A DNA stretch of 64,000 nt from Candidatus Alistipes avicola (GTDB lineage Bacteria > Bacteroidota > Bacteroidia > Bacteroidales > Rikenellaceae). Every line of letters begins with the position of its first letter. Position 1 is the stretch's first letter. The stretch spans positions 62,001 through 126,000 of the forward strand of contig DWYR01000011.1 in the NCBI GenBank assembly GCA_019118565.1, given 5' to 3'. A model generated the notes under the pieces. That model was given only the letters and a program-made list of their open reading frames with translations. It ran no database searches and had not been told where the DNA came from. Shown piece after piece: positions 8,507-17,505 of the stretch. A program made the translations under genes and the position numbers.

Positions 8507-9355
8507 ATGAAACGATTGATTGGTTTGTTTTGTTTGGCGGCCTGTGCCGTAGTTGCGGGCTCCTGTTCGAAAGAGAAGGTGATTCCGGATTCGGTGTTGG
8601 CTGAAATTTTCCGGGATGCTTATCTGACGAATGCTTATATCGACGAGCATCAAATCCGGTTCGACTCGCTGGAGATCTACGAACCGATCTTCGAGCGTTA
8701 TGGTTATACGGCTGAAAATTTCCGCTATACGATTGGCAGTTTTTCACGTCGGAAGAGTGCAAACCTGAGCGATGTGGTCGAACGGGCCATTGCGATGCTC
8801 GAAAACGAAGGTGCTTATTACAAACGGGAAGTGGCCGTTCTCGATACGATAGACAACGTGGCGCGTCGTCGTTATACACGTTCTTTTTATGCCGATTCGC
8901 TGATTCGTGTCCGGCGGTTGAGCGATACGGCTGATCTGCGGATTCGTCTCGAGGATATTCGTCCGGGAGAGTACAACATTTCGTATGCGTATCTGATCGA
9001 TTCTCTCGATGAGAATCGGATCTTACGGACGAAACTCTGGTTGGAGGGCGATTCGGATACCGTGCGGGGCGACGAATATACGATGACGTTGCGAAAACTG
9101 CGACGAAGCGATATTTCGCGGACCCTGCGGGCCGACACCTCGATGCGCGCGCTGGTGTTGAACCTTTACCAGGCGAATGGAGCTCTGAAACGTCCCGACG
9201 TAACGATCTATGATTTGCGGATTACCTATACGCCGGAGGTCGAGACGGCGGTCGACAGCCTATATCGGGAGCAGTTAAATCTTCGAATCTTTGCCGATGA
9301 GTACTTTCCAGTCCTTGCGCCGGATAGCCTCGAATTACCTCTTCACGGGAAGTGA
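8507..9355 (+). CDS. DUF4296 lipoprotein
   Basis: Lipoprotein with signal peptide ending VAGSC (Cys20). The segment after it, VIPDSVLAEIFRDAYLTNA, marks the DUF4296 domain (about residues 25-115), a Bacteroidota-specific family of unknown function. A further 165 residues rich in Asp, Arg and short beta-like stretches follow. It begins 2 bp after the permease gene, and its 3' end overlaps the amidohydrolase gene by 59 bp in another frame. Only the family, not the function, can be assigned. Confidence 0.85.
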   Translation: MKRLIGLFCLAACAVVAGSCSKEKVIPDSVLAEIFRDAYLTNAYIDEHQIRFDSLEIYEPIFERYGYTAENFRYTIGSFSRRKSANLSDVVERAIAMLENEGAYYKREVAVLDTIDNVARRRYTRSFYADSLIRVRRLSDTADLRIRLEDIRPGEYNISYAYLIDSLDENRILRTKLWLEGDSDTVRGDEYTMTLRKLRRSDISRTLRADTSMRALVLNLYQANGALKRPDVTIYDLRITYTPEVETAVDSLYREQLNLRIFADEYFPVLAPDSLELPLHGK

Positions 9356-10439
9356 TATGATCGTCCGGCCGTTGGTTGCTTCTGCACCGGACGGACGGAT
9401 CTTGTCGATCGAACAGTATGACCAGGCGGATCGGTTGCCCGGAGTCGAGTTTTATGCCGGTTTGTTGGCACCGGGAATGGTGAATGCTCATTGCCATCTC
9501 GAACTCTCCTGTTTGCGGGGAGCAATTCCAGAGGGGGGCGGTTTTACTGCATTTGCCCGGGCGATGGGCGAGGTGCGCAGTCGGTTCGAACCTGCGCAGC
9601 GGGAGGCTGCCATCGATGGGGCCGATGCCCGGATGTGGGTTGACGGGATCCAGGCCGTTGGCGATGTTTCCAATGGAGAGGAGTCCTTTCCGATCAAAGC
9701 CCGCAGCCGCCTGTCGTATCGGACTTTTGCCGAGGTCTTCGGCCTGAAGAGACACTCGGCGAAAGCTCAACTCCCGTTGCTGGATAATCCCAGGACCTCA
9801 CTTACCCCCCATGCTGTCTATTCGGTGCAGGATGCCCTTTTTCGTTCGCTCTGTGCGGAGGGTGAGGCTCCGCTGTCGATCCATTTCATGGAGTCGCCCG
9901 TAGAGTCGGAACTCTTTCAGCAACGCGGTGAATTGTGGGAGTGGTATGCCCAAACGGGACTGACGTGTGATTTTCTGCATTACGGCTCTCCGGCCCGACG
10001 TATTGTAGAGAGCATCCCTTCCGACCGGAGCGTGATACTGGTACATGACTGTTGTGTTACACAGCAGGATATTGATCTGATTATGGAGCACTTCACCGCC
10101 CCGGTCTGGTGGTGTCTGTGTCCCTGTTCGAACCATTATATCTCGCGGCTGCGTCCTCCCGTCGAACTGCTGCGCCGCAACGGTTTACGGATTTGCCTGG
10201 GGACCGATTCGCTCGCCTCGAATACCTCATTGTCTTTGTTGGAGGAGATCAGACAGCTGCCAGAGGTGCCGCTGCTCGAGAGTCTCGAGTGGGCGACCCG
10301 TAATGGGGCCAAGGCACTCGGCCTGGAGGAAGTGGGGGAGGTCGCCGTCGGCAAAAGGCCCGGGTTGATTCTCTTCTCGGGATTGGACTATCGTACGATG
10401 AGCCTTACGCGCGACTCGCGCCTGACCCGTATTTCCTGA
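9297..10439 (+). CDS. Amidohydrolase family protein (metal-dependent deaminase-like)
   Basis: Amidohydrolase-superfamily TIM-barrel enzyme. Metal-site motifs are visible: NAHCHLELS (His65 and His67), LTPHAVYS, IHFMES, LVHDC and GTDSLASN (the metal Asp). These resemble the aminodeoxyfutalosine/chlorohydrolase branch, so a deaminase is plausible but the substrate is open. The ATG at 9297 is chosen because residues RRIASNYLF just after it look like the conserved first strand. This forces a 59-bp overlap with DUF4296. A start at 9357 would avoid the overlap but lose that strand. Its stop touches the xerD stop on the opposite strand. Confidence 0.85.
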   Translation: MSTFQSLRRIASNYLFTGSDMIVRPLVASAPDGRILSIEQYDQADRLPGVEFYAGLLAPGMVNAHCHLELSCLRGAIPEGGGFTAFARAMGEVRSRFEPAQREAAIDGADARMWVDGIQAVGDVSNGEESFPIKARSRLSYRTFAEVFGLKRHSAKAQLPLLDNPRTSLTPHAVYSVQDALFRSLCAEGEAPLSIHFMESPVESELFQQRGELWEWYAQTGLTCDFLHYGSPARRIVESIPSDRSVILVHDCCVTQQDIDLIMEHFTAPVWWCLCPCSNHYISRLRPPVELLRRNGLRICLGTDSLASNTSLSLLEEIRQLPEVPLLESLEWATRNGAKALGLEEVGEVAVGKRPGLILFSGLDYRTMSLTRDSRLTRIS

Positions 10440-11336
10440 TTACATCGGCAGGTATTTCTCGACCGTTTCTCGCAGGTGCTCGTCCTCGAGGTGGGTATAG
10501 ATCTCGGTGGTCATGATGTTCTCATGACCCAACATCTCCTGCACCTGGCGGATTGAGGCACCCCCTTCGAGCAGATGGGTGGCGAATGAGTGGCGGAAGG
10601 TGTGGGGGCTGATGTGTTTGTCGATACCGGCACGGCGGGTGGCTTCACGCAGGATGGTGAATACCATGACCCGGGTCAGTTGTTTTCCCCGGTTGTTGAG
10701 GAATACGGTGTTTTCGCCCTGGTATTTTGTTGGACGGTCTTCCAGATAACGCTGTATTTTGTCGCGGGCCGTATTGCTGATCGGCACGAGCCGCTGTTTG
10801 TCCCCTTTGCCGATGACCCGGATGTATCCCTCGCCGAAAAAGAGGTCCTCGAGCCGTAGGGAGATCAGTTCCGAAACGCGTAATCCGCAGGAGTACAACA
10901 CCTCCAGCATGGCCGTGTCGCGCCGTCCCTTGACGGTCGAAGTGTCGATGGCGGCGATGATCCGGTCGATCTCTTCGAGCGAGAGAATGTCGGGCAGGTG
11001 GCGTCCGAACTTCGGAGTGTCGATGAACTGCGTGGGGGTCGCCTCGATGGCATCGGTGAGCAGCAGATAGTTGAAGAAACTGCGAATCCCGCTCAATGCC
11101 CGGGCCTGCGAGGTCTTTTCGTGTCCTTCGTTATATAGGAAGGTCATGTAGCGTTCGACCATTGCTGCCTCTACCTTGCGGGGGGGAACATCATAAAACC
11201 GCAGGATGAAGTGAGCGAACTGCTGAAGGTCGCGCATGTAGGACTCTACCGTATTCTCAGACAGCCGCTTTTCCACCTTGATATAAGTGCGGTAGCGTCG
11301 CGCTGTTTCTTTCCATTTCTTGATGCTTTCTGCCAT
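10440..11336 (-). CDS. xerD: Site-specific tyrosine recombinase XerD
   Basis: Resolves chromosome dimers with XerC at dif. The ATG at 11336 gives 298 residues, exactly the usual XerD length. A longer frame upstream has no family similarity. The N-terminal SAM-like DNA-binding domain covers about 10-95. Catalytic residues are visible: Arg153 (CGLRVSE), Lys177 (GKGDK), His245 and Arg248 (HTFRH), His271 (LGHENI) and Tyr280 (EIYTH). It is monocistronic and convergent with the amidohydrolase gene with no intervening base. A CGAAGATA at 11428-11435 is one base from a minus-strand -7 element. Confidence 0.95.
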   Translation of the reverse strand: MAESIKKWKETARRYRTYIKVEKRLSENTVESYMRDLQQFAHFILRFYDVPPRKVEAAMVERYMTFLYNEGHEKTSQARALSGIRSFFNYLLLTDAIEATPTQFIDTPKFGRHLPDILSLEEIDRIIAAIDTSTVKGRRDTAMLEVLYSCGLRVSELISLRLEDLFFGEGYIRVIGKGDKQRLVPISNTARDKIQRYLEDRPTKYQGENTVFLNNRGKQLTRVMVFTILREATRRAGIDKHISPHTFRHSFATHLLEGGASIRQVQEMLGHENIMTTEIYTHLEDEHLRETVEKYLPM

Positions 11337-11508
11337 TTTATTGGTACCTTTACAGTGGATAAACGTACTTGATGACCGACGGGGGCGAGGCTGTTTTCGC
11401 AACGTATGTTACGGCCTGTTCCCGACAAGCGAAGATAGAAAAATTTTACATAATAATATTTGAGCCGGGCTTTTTGTGCTACATTTCCGGCTGAAAGCAG
11501 TATATTGA

Positions 11509-12339
11509 ATGGACTACGTTGAATTGAACGTTCGGGTTACGGACCCCGAACAGGCCGAGATCCTGGTTGCGGAGCTGGCCGATCTGCCCTATGAGAGTTT
11601 CCAGACCGAGGGCGAACTGCTCAAGGCCTACATCCAGCAGGAGCGGCTGGCCGACTGCATGACGCAGACCGACGAGCTGCTGGCCCGCTACGGGATCACG
11701 GAGCGCCGCTACATCGCCATCGAGTCGCAGAACTGGAACGCGCTCTGGGAGCAGAACTTTACGCCGGTCGATGTGGATGGACGTGTCTTGATCCGGGCCC
11801 CGTTCCATGAACCCCGCAGCGGGTATGAGATGGAGGTGGTGGTCATGCCGCGTATGGCTTTCGGATCGGGGCATCACGCTACGACCTGCCTTATGGTGGG
11901 GGCTTTGTGTGACCTGCCGCTCGAAGGGAGACGGGGACTTGATATGGGATGCGGTACGGGTGTCCTGGCTATCGTGGCCGTCAAACGGGGTGCCCGGTCG
12001 GTCGATGCGGTCGATATCGATTCGTGGGCCGAGACCAACTGCCGCGAGAATGTCACCTCGAACGGCCTCTCGGATCGGATCACACCGATGCTGGGCGATG
12101 TGCGTTGTATCGCCGGCCGCAAGTACGATTTTATTGCCGCCAACATCAACCGCAATATCCTGACCATGGATATGCCGGCCTATGCCGATGCGTTGGAGCC
12201 GGGCGGTGATCTGCTGATGAGCGGGTTCCTGGAGGAGGATATACCCGTAATCGAATCCCGGGCCCGGGCTTGCGGCCTCGAACCGGTCGGATCGCGTTTT
12301 CGGGACGGTTGGGCTCTCGTTTGGGTAAAAAAACACTAA
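11509..12339 (+). CDS. prmA: Ribosomal protein L11 methyltransferase
   Basis: SAM-dependent methyltransferase that methylates ribosomal protein L11. The N-terminal substrate-recognition domain (about 1-90) is followed by the linker with NWNALWEQNFTP, then FGSGHHATT and the SAM-binding LDMGCGTGVLAI motif (about 145-156). The catalytic-site N-I-N-R motif appears as AANINRNIL. Length 276 is normal. A TACATTTC at 11480-11487, with TTTG at 11459-11462, is a weak promoter. recO begins 2 bp after its stop. Confidence 0.95.
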   Translation: MDYVELNVRVTDPEQAEILVAELADLPYESFQTEGELLKAYIQQERLADCMTQTDELLARYGITERRYIAIESQNWNALWEQNFTPVDVDGRVLIRAPFHEPRSGYEMEVVVMPRMAFGSGHHATTCLMVGALCDLPLEGRRGLDMGCGTGVLAIVAVKRGARSVDAVDIDSWAETNCRENVTSNGLSDRITPMLGDVRCIAGRKYDFIAANINRNILTMDMPAYADALEPGGDLLMSGFLEEDIPVIESRARACGLEPVGSRFRDGWALVWVKKH

Positions 12340-12340
12340 G

Positions 12341-13078
12341 GTGGCTGGAACATTCCGGACATACAAGGGGCACGGTATCGTCCTGCATTCGCTCAAATAT
12401 GGCGACAGTTCGATGGTCGTTCACCTGCTGACCGATGTGCGGGGACGCCAGAGCTATATGGTGCAGGGTGTCCGCAGCGGTCGGGGACGGGGATCGAAAC
12501 TGGCGCTTTTCCAGCCGCTGTTCGCCCTGGAGTTCGAGGGTTTGGACTCTACGCGGCAGCAGATGCACCGTTTCAAGGAGGTGCAGAGCGGCATCATCCT
12601 GCAGCATATCCCGTTCGATGTGCGGCGTTCGACGATCGCCCTCTTCATGGCTGAGGTACTCTACCGGCTGGTGCGGGAGAGTGAGCCCGATCCGCTGCTC
12701 TTCGATTTCGTGTGGGAGAGTGTCGGTGCACTGGATACGTTGGATGAAGGGGTTGCCAACTTTCACCTTTGGTTCCTGGTCAATCTGAGCCGTTTCCTGG
12801 GCTTCTTCCCCGGTAATCGTTACCGGGCGGATGACTGGTTCGATATTCGGGAGGGGCAGTACGTTTCGCTTCGACCTTCGCATCCGATGGCGATGGAGCC
12901 CGCGATGGCGCGGCTGCTGAACGACTTTGTCGAGTGTGATGTCCGTTGTCTGGCGGAGATCGGACTCAACCGGGGACAGCGTTCCGCATTCCTGGAGGCT
13001 CTGCTGAGTTACTATGGATACCATCTGGATGCTATCCATGCCGTGCAATCGGTCCGAATCTTGCAGGAGGTATTTTGA
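12341..13078 (+). CDS. recO: DNA repair protein RecO
   Basis: Recombination mediator that helps load RecA on SSB-coated single-stranded DNA. The N-terminal OB fold (about 1-80) includes GHGIVLHSLKYGDSSMVV and the YMVQGVRSGRG segment, and a helical C-terminal part follows. The start is GTG at 12341, one base after the prmA stop codon; no ATG in a sensible place competes. The 245-residue length is usual for Bacteroidota. Its stop overlaps the next ATG (TGATG) at 13076-13080. Confidence 0.9.
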   Translation: MAGTFRTYKGHGIVLHSLKYGDSSMVVHLLTDVRGRQSYMVQGVRSGRGRGSKLALFQPLFALEFEGLDSTRQQMHRFKEVQSGIILQHIPFDVRRSTIALFMAEVLYRLVRESEPDPLLFDFVWESVGALDTLDEGVANFHLWFLVNLSRFLGFFPGNRYRADDWFDIREGQYVSLRPSHPMAMEPAMARLLNDFVECDVRCLAEIGLNRGQRSAFLEALLSYYGYHLDAIHAVQSVRILQEVF

Positions 13079-13542
13079 TGGAAATTGATGATAAAATGAA
13101 ACAGGTTATGAAACGAATCTTTTTGTTTTTGCTTTTTGCAGCGGGTGTTGCCGTTGCAGGAGCTCAGTCGCAGGAGGATCCCCGGATAGAACCTCGTCCA
13201 CGTGTCAAAAACCAGCATCATGAATTGAAGGCAGAGAATCCGAGACAGGAGGCGAAAGATCGGTGGTATGACCATCTGTTGCATGATACGATACGGGAGG
13301 AGGAGCTTTCTCTCTATCCTATGGATTATTGGGATCCATATCCGGTCGAAAGTGCAGTCCCGATGAGTTCTGTTGTGGTTGTGAAGGAGGATAATAAGCC
13401 CCGAAAAATTGATATAATCCCTTATAAGGTACGTAGTGGCTGGTTCACCATCTCCAACGGTCAGGCGCAGAACTGGAGCCCCTTCCCGGATGCCTACTTG
13501 GATGCGCGAACCCTTTCGTTCCCGCACTCCGGACGGAAGTAA
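13078..13542 (+). CDS. Small secreted protein, unknown function
   Basis: I do not recognise this 154-residue product. After a short charged lead it has a clear signal peptide, MKRIFLFLLFAAGVAVAGAQ (from residue 11), then a soluble domain rich in Pro, Asp, Glu and Tyr. The ATG at 13078 is preceded at 7 bp by AGGAGG inside the recO end, an unusually good Shine-Dalgarno here, and overlaps the recO stop. A start at 13108 would give a more ordinary signal peptide with a basic N-terminus, so the start is uncertain. It ends 18 bp before a strong terminator. Confidence 0.7.
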   Translation: MEIDDKMKQVMKRIFLFLLFAAGVAVAGAQSQEDPRIEPRPRVKNQHHELKAENPRQEAKDRWYDHLLHDTIREEELSLYPMDYWDPYPVESAVPMSSVVVVKEDNKPRKIDIIPYKVRSGWFTISNGQAQNWSPFPDAYLDARTLSFPHSGRK

Positions 13543-13560
13543 CGGGAAAATATTGTAACA

Positions 13561-13596
13561 AACAGCGGGATTGCATCCATGTGCAATCCCGCTGTT
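13561..13596. terminator. Bidirectional terminator between convergent genes
   Basis: A perfect 15-bp stem (13561-13575 with 13582-13596) and 6-nt loop lies between the secreted-protein gene ending at 13542 (plus) and ygiQ ending at 13606 (minus). Short T runs follow on each strand. Confidence 0.85.
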
Positions 13597-13605
13597 TTGT
13601 ATGGA

Positions 13606-15318
13606 TCAACTTCTCGGCTTTTTGCGGAAGAAGTAACTCTTTTGCCGTCGCTTCTCCTCTTGTGAACGGGCGACATAGACTCTCTCTCCGGTGTAGGGAT
13701 TTTCACCGGTGTAGAACATCACCGACGAGAAGGTCATCGGTGTCGGGGTGAGGTCCTGTACCTGTTCCAGGTTGAAATGGAGCCTGCCGAGTACCTTCTC
13801 CGAGAGGGCCTTCATATCCTGTTCGGTACATCCCGGATGCGAGGAGATGAAGTATGGAATCAGCTGATAGGGGAGCCGTTCCCGATGGCAGATACGGTGA
13901 AAGTTGGCATTGAGCTGCTCGAAAAGGGTGAACGAAGGCTTGCGCATGAGTTTCAGCACGCGATCCTCGGTGTGCTCCGGAGCCACTTTCAACCGTCCGG
14001 AGGTGTGGTGCCGGATGACCGTTTCGAGATAGTTGCTCCCGTCGAAGAGATCGTAGCGGATACCGCTGCCGATAAAGGCCTTTTTGATCCCCTTTACCTG
14101 CCGGATCTTGGCGTAGAGATCCAGAAGGGGTCGGTGATCGTTTTCGAGGTTGGAACATTTTTTCGGATGCAGACAGGAGGGGCGGCTACACTTGGCGCAA
14201 AGCACCCGGTCGCGCCCGCCCAGACGGTACATATTGGCCGAGGGGCCGCCGATGTCGGAGAGATACCCCTTGAAATCGGGCATTTGGGTGATCCGTTCGA
14301 CCTCGCGGAGGATCGAAGCCTCGCTGCGGGAGGCGATGAATTTCCCCTGATGGGCCGAGATCGTGCAGAAGGAGCACCCGCCGAAACATCCCCGGTGCAG
14401 ATTGACCGAGTGTTTGATCATCTCCCAGGCCGGAATCTCGCCGCGGCCTTCGTAGCGCGGATGGGGTGCCCGTTCGTATGGAAGGTCGAACGAGTGGTCG
14501 AGCTCCTCGGTGGTGAGGGTCGCATTGGGCGGTGTGATGACCACATAGCGATCCCCAACCTGTTCGACAAGGGTCTCTTCCGGTTCCATGAGGTTACTGA
14601 GGGTCTCGATGCGGGTGAAGTTTTCCCCGAAGGCGTGTTTGTCGGCCACGCACTCCTCGTAGGAGTGCAACCGGATCGTTTTGGCCGGATCGAGTCGGTC
14701 CACATATTTTGCATCGGCCAGGAATCCTACCTGCCGGATATTTCGCAACAGTTTGGCATTGAAGCCATTTTTGAGCGCCTTGGCCACCTGTTGGATTACC
14801 CGCTCTCCCATGCCGTAGGTGAGCAGGTCTGCACCGCTTTCGACCAGGATCGACGGATGGAGTGAATCGCTCCAGTAGTCGTAGTGGGTCAGCCGTCGCA
14901 GCGAGGCCTCGATACCCCCGATGACGACCGGTACGCGTGGGAAGAGCCGCTTGAGGATTTGCGTATAGGTCTTGACCGCATAGTCGGGGCGGAATCCCGC
15001 CTTCCCGCCGGGCGTATAGGCATCGTTGCTGCGCAGGCGGATGTTGGCCGTGTAGTGGTTGACCATCGAGTCCATGGCTCCGGCCGAGACTCCGAAAAAG
15101 AGCCTCGGTGCGCCGAGCTTGGTGAAGTCGCGCAGGTCGTCCCGCCAGTTGGGTTGCGGGACAATGGCTACACGATACCCTTCGGCCTCGAGCAACCGCC
15201 CGATGACGGCGGCACCGAAGGCCGGATGGTCGATGTAGGCATCCCCCGTAAAGAGGATCACGTCCAGTTCGTCCCATCCGCGTGCACGGACCTCCTTGAG
15301 TGTAGTCGGTAGAAACAT
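13606..15318 (-). CDS. ygiQ: YgiQ family radical SAM protein
   Basis: Radical SAM enzyme of the YgiQ family, whose substrate is not established. The ATG at 15318 (MFLPTTLKEV) gives 570 residues and the conserved family start; upstream codons are not family-like. An N-terminal domain with WDELDVILFTGDAYIDHP and IGGIEASLRR precedes the radical SAM core, where Cys311, Cys315 and Cys318 (RGCFGGCSFC) form the CxxxCxxC iron-sulfur site. A C-terminal part with the basic tail KKRRQKSYF-like follows. It is last in the minus-strand run from tgt, 13 bp after the rluD-like gene, and ends at a strong terminator. Confidence 0.92.
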   Translation of the reverse strand: MFLPTTLKEVRARGWDELDVILFTGDAYIDHPAFGAAVIGRLLEAEGYRVAIVPQPNWRDDLRDFTKLGAPRLFFGVSAGAMDSMVNHYTANIRLRSNDAYTPGGKAGFRPDYAVKTYTQILKRLFPRVPVVIGGIEASLRRLTHYDYWSDSLHPSILVESGADLLTYGMGERVIQQVAKALKNGFNAKLLRNIRQVGFLADAKYVDRLDPAKTIRLHSYEECVADKHAFGENFTRIETLSNLMEPEETLVEQVGDRYVVITPPNATLTTEELDHSFDLPYERAPHPRYEGRGEIPAWEMIKHSVNLHRGCFGGCSFCTISAHQGKFIASRSEASILREVERITQMPDFKGYLSDIGGPSANMYRLGGRDRVLCAKCSRPSCLHPKKCSNLENDHRPLLDLYAKIRQVKGIKKAFIGSGIRYDLFDGSNYLETVIRHHTSGRLKVAPEHTEDRVLKLMRKPSFTLFEQLNANFHRICHRERLPYQLIPYFISSHPGCTEQDMKALSEKVLGRLHFNLEQVQDLTPTPMTFSSVMFYTGENPYTGERVYVARSQEEKRRQKSYFFRKKPRS

Positions 15319-15331
15319 ATTGCGGACGGTT

Positions 15332-16426
15332 TTACTCCTCATCGGCCTCGATGCGCCCCGAGGCGGTGTAGCTGTCCCATTTGGCCAGCACGGCCTGGAA
15401 GTCGGCCGGAAGTTCACACTCGAAATAGACCTCTTTGCCGGTGGTCGGATGTTGGAATCCGAGGCATCGGGCGTGGAGAGCCTGGCGGGGCATCAGGGCA
15501 AAGCAGTTCTCGATGAACTGCTTGTATTTGTTGAAGGTGGTTCCCTTGAGGATCCGGTCACCGCCGTAGCGCTCGTCGTTGAAGAGCGGGTGGCCGATCC
15601 ATTGCATGTGGACACGGATCTGGTGCGTGCGTCCCGTTTCGAGGCGACACTCGACCAGCGTTACATAGCCGTATCGTTTCAGGACACGGTAGTGGGTGAC
15701 GGCGTGTTTGCCGTCCGACCCGTCCTCGAAGACAAACATCTTCTGCCGGTCCCTGGGGTTGCGGCCGATGTTGCCTGTAATGGTTCCCTCGTCCTCTTCG
15801 AAATTGCCCCATACGAGGGCAATGTAACGGCGGGTGATGGTATGGTCGAAGAACTGCTTGGCCAGCCGGGCGTGGGCACGTTCGTTCTTGGCGATCACGA
15901 GCAGTCCCGACGTGTTCTTGTCGATGCGGTGAACCAGTCCTGCGCGCATATCCCCCTCCTGGAAGATCGGCAGGTTGCGCAGGTGGTAGGTGAGAGCATT
16001 GACCAGCGTACCCGAATAGTTGCCGTGTCCGGGGTGTACGACCATGCCGGCCGGTTTGTTGACCAGCAGCAGATCGTCGTCCTCGTAGGGAATATCGAGC
16101 GGAATATTCTCCGGAATGATCTCTACCTCGCGTTTGGGATAGGGCATCACCAGCGAGATACGATCGCCGGGTTTGACCTTGTAGCTCGATTTGGCGGGAA
16201 CTCCGTTTACCAGGATGTTGCCGGCATCGGCTGCCGTCTGGATCCGGTTACGGGAGCAGTGCTCCATGCGGCAGGCTAGGAACTTGTCGAGCCGGATGAG
16301 GCTCTGGCCCCGGTCGGCCGTGACACTGAAATGTTCGTACAGTTCGTCCTGCTCCTCTTCTGAGGCATCCTCCTCCAGCTCGTCCTCCAGTTCATCCGGA
16401 TCGGGTATGTATTGGGTTTCGCTCAT
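15332..16426 (-). CDS. RluA-family 23S rRNA pseudouridine synthase (RluD-like)
   Basis: Isomerises uridine to pseudouridine in rRNA. After an acidic N-terminal extension (about 1-38) comes an S4 RNA-binding domain (about 43-95) and the catalytic domain with the signature HRIDKNTSGLLVIAK, in which Asp169 is the catalytic nucleophile. GRTHQIRVHM and the HARCLGF segment complete the fold. The full domain set and 364-residue length favour the RluD branch, but RluA/RluC targets cannot be excluded. It sits 13 bp upstream of ygiQ and 11 bp downstream of the PASTA gene. Confidence 0.9.
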   Translation of the reverse strand: MSETQYIPDPDELEDELEEDASEEEQDELYEHFSVTADRGQSLIRLDKFLACRMEHCSRNRIQTAADAGNILVNGVPAKSSYKVKPGDRISLVMPYPKREVEIIPENIPLDIPYEDDDLLLVNKPAGMVVHPGHGNYSGTLVNALTYHLRNLPIFQEGDMRAGLVHRIDKNTSGLLVIAKNERAHARLAKQFFDHTITRRYIALVWGNFEEDEGTITGNIGRNPRDRQKMFVFEDGSDGKHAVTHYRVLKRYGYVTLVECRLETGRTHQIRVHMQWIGHPLFNDERYGGDRILKGTTFNKYKQFIENCFALMPRQALHARCLGFQHPTTGKEVYFECELPADFQAVLAKWDSYTASGRIEADEE

Positions 16427-16437
16427 CGGGCGTTCGT

Positions 16438-17424
16438 TTATTCAAAGAATTCGTCGTATTGGGAATTGTCGAATAATCCGTCATCGTTCGGATCCTCCTC
16501 GAAAGGATCCTCCTTCACGACGTTGGCCAGACTGTCCAGCTGGGCACGGGCGAGCGAATCGGCCTCGGCCTCCTGCATTTTCCGCAACTTTTCGGCGGCC
16601 TTCTGCATCTGTTTGTCCGCCGCAGCGCTTTGGGTGCCGACCTTGGTGTTGTCGAGCGTTAAGGTGAGTCTAACCGATGTTCCCAGCCGGACCGGACTTC
16701 CGGCTGACGGACTTTGTAGGTGGACTTGGGCATCTTTTTGGTTCAACAGATTGATCCCGGGGGCGAACGAAACCTCTCCTACATTAAGCCCCTGTTCCCA
16801 AAGACGACTCTTGGCCTGGTTCAGACGCAGTCCGACGACCTTTGGTACCAGTGTCGTGGTGTATCCGCTCTCTCCGACATACAGGGTGACACCGGAGCCC
16901 ATTTCGGCCTGAAGGTGGCTATTGTTCGAAATCTTTTTCCCGTCTACGTACTGTTCCAATACATAGTTGGTAGCCATGTCGGGTCGATAGACGAGTTTTT
17001 CGATTCCCAGCCCCGCCACTTCAAGCATGTTTTTAGCTTGGCGGAGAGAACGGCCGGCAACATACGGAACATCGACCATCTTTTGGGCGTAGGAGTTGAT
17101 CGTAACATAAACCGTTCGGCCGGGTTTGACCTCGACCCCTTTTTCGGGGAGCTGGTCCAGAACGATTCCTCCATCGTAAATGGGAACGTAGAGCGAATCG
17201 TTGATGTGGATTTTCAGTCCCTCTTCGTCAGCTCGGGCATAAGCCTCCTCGATCGGGATTCCGGCCAGGTCGGGGACGGTTCGCGCGGCGTTGTGACGTG
17301 TCCCCAGCAGCAGTAGCAGATGGGTGACGACACCCAGAACGAGCAGCAGCCCGATGATAATCAACAGGTGCTTGAGCAGGGGTTTCTCGCATATTTTCTT
17401 CCAGAGTTCCGTAAGTTTTGTCAT
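16438..17424 (-). CDS. PASTA domain membrane protein
   Basis: A single-pass protein with a short basic cytoplasmic N-terminus, one transmembrane helix (about 20-42) and about three periplasmic PASTA repeats (about 50-115, 118-190 and 192-262). Each repeat begins VPDL-, VPYV- or VPKV-like and has the typical xxGL spacing. An acidic, helical tail follows. PASTA domains bind peptidoglycan fragments or beta-lactams in PBPs and Ser/Thr kinases, but here there is no kinase or transpeptidase domain. ATG 17424 is preferred over an upstream TTG at 17469. It belongs to the tgt-lpt-pasta-rlu-ygiQ run. Confidence 0.85.
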   Translation of the reverse strand: MTKLTELWKKICEKPLLKHLLIIIGLLLVLGVVTHLLLLLGTRHNAARTVPDLAGIPIEEAYARADEEGLKIHINDSLYVPIYDGGIVLDQLPEKGVEVKPGRTVYVTINSYAQKMVDVPYVAGRSLRQAKNMLEVAGLGIEKLVYRPDMATNYVLEQYVDGKKISNNSHLQAEMGSGVTLYVGESGYTTTLVPKVVGLRLNQAKSRLWEQGLNVGEVSFAPGINLLNQKDAQVHLQSPSAGSPVRLGTSVRLTLTLDNTKVGTQSAAADKQMQKAAEKLRKMQEAEADSLARAQLDSLANVVKEDPFEEDPNDDGLFDNSQYDEFFE

Positions 17425-17505
17425 GGTGTCTTTGAACTTGTTGACGATGGGTTGTAATGTGGGGGCCAACGGTCGGCATACTATCTCTCTGCCACTTTCC
17501 GTCGG

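Noticed and set aside
10440..11336. Tyrosine recombinase as sign of an integrated element
   Set aside because: Length (298) and motifs fit housekeeping XerD, with core genes on both sides and no direct repeats, tRNA junction or cargo genes.
11479..12396. 305-codon frame antisense to prmA
   Set aside because: prmA has clear SAM-binding motifs; the antisense product has none.
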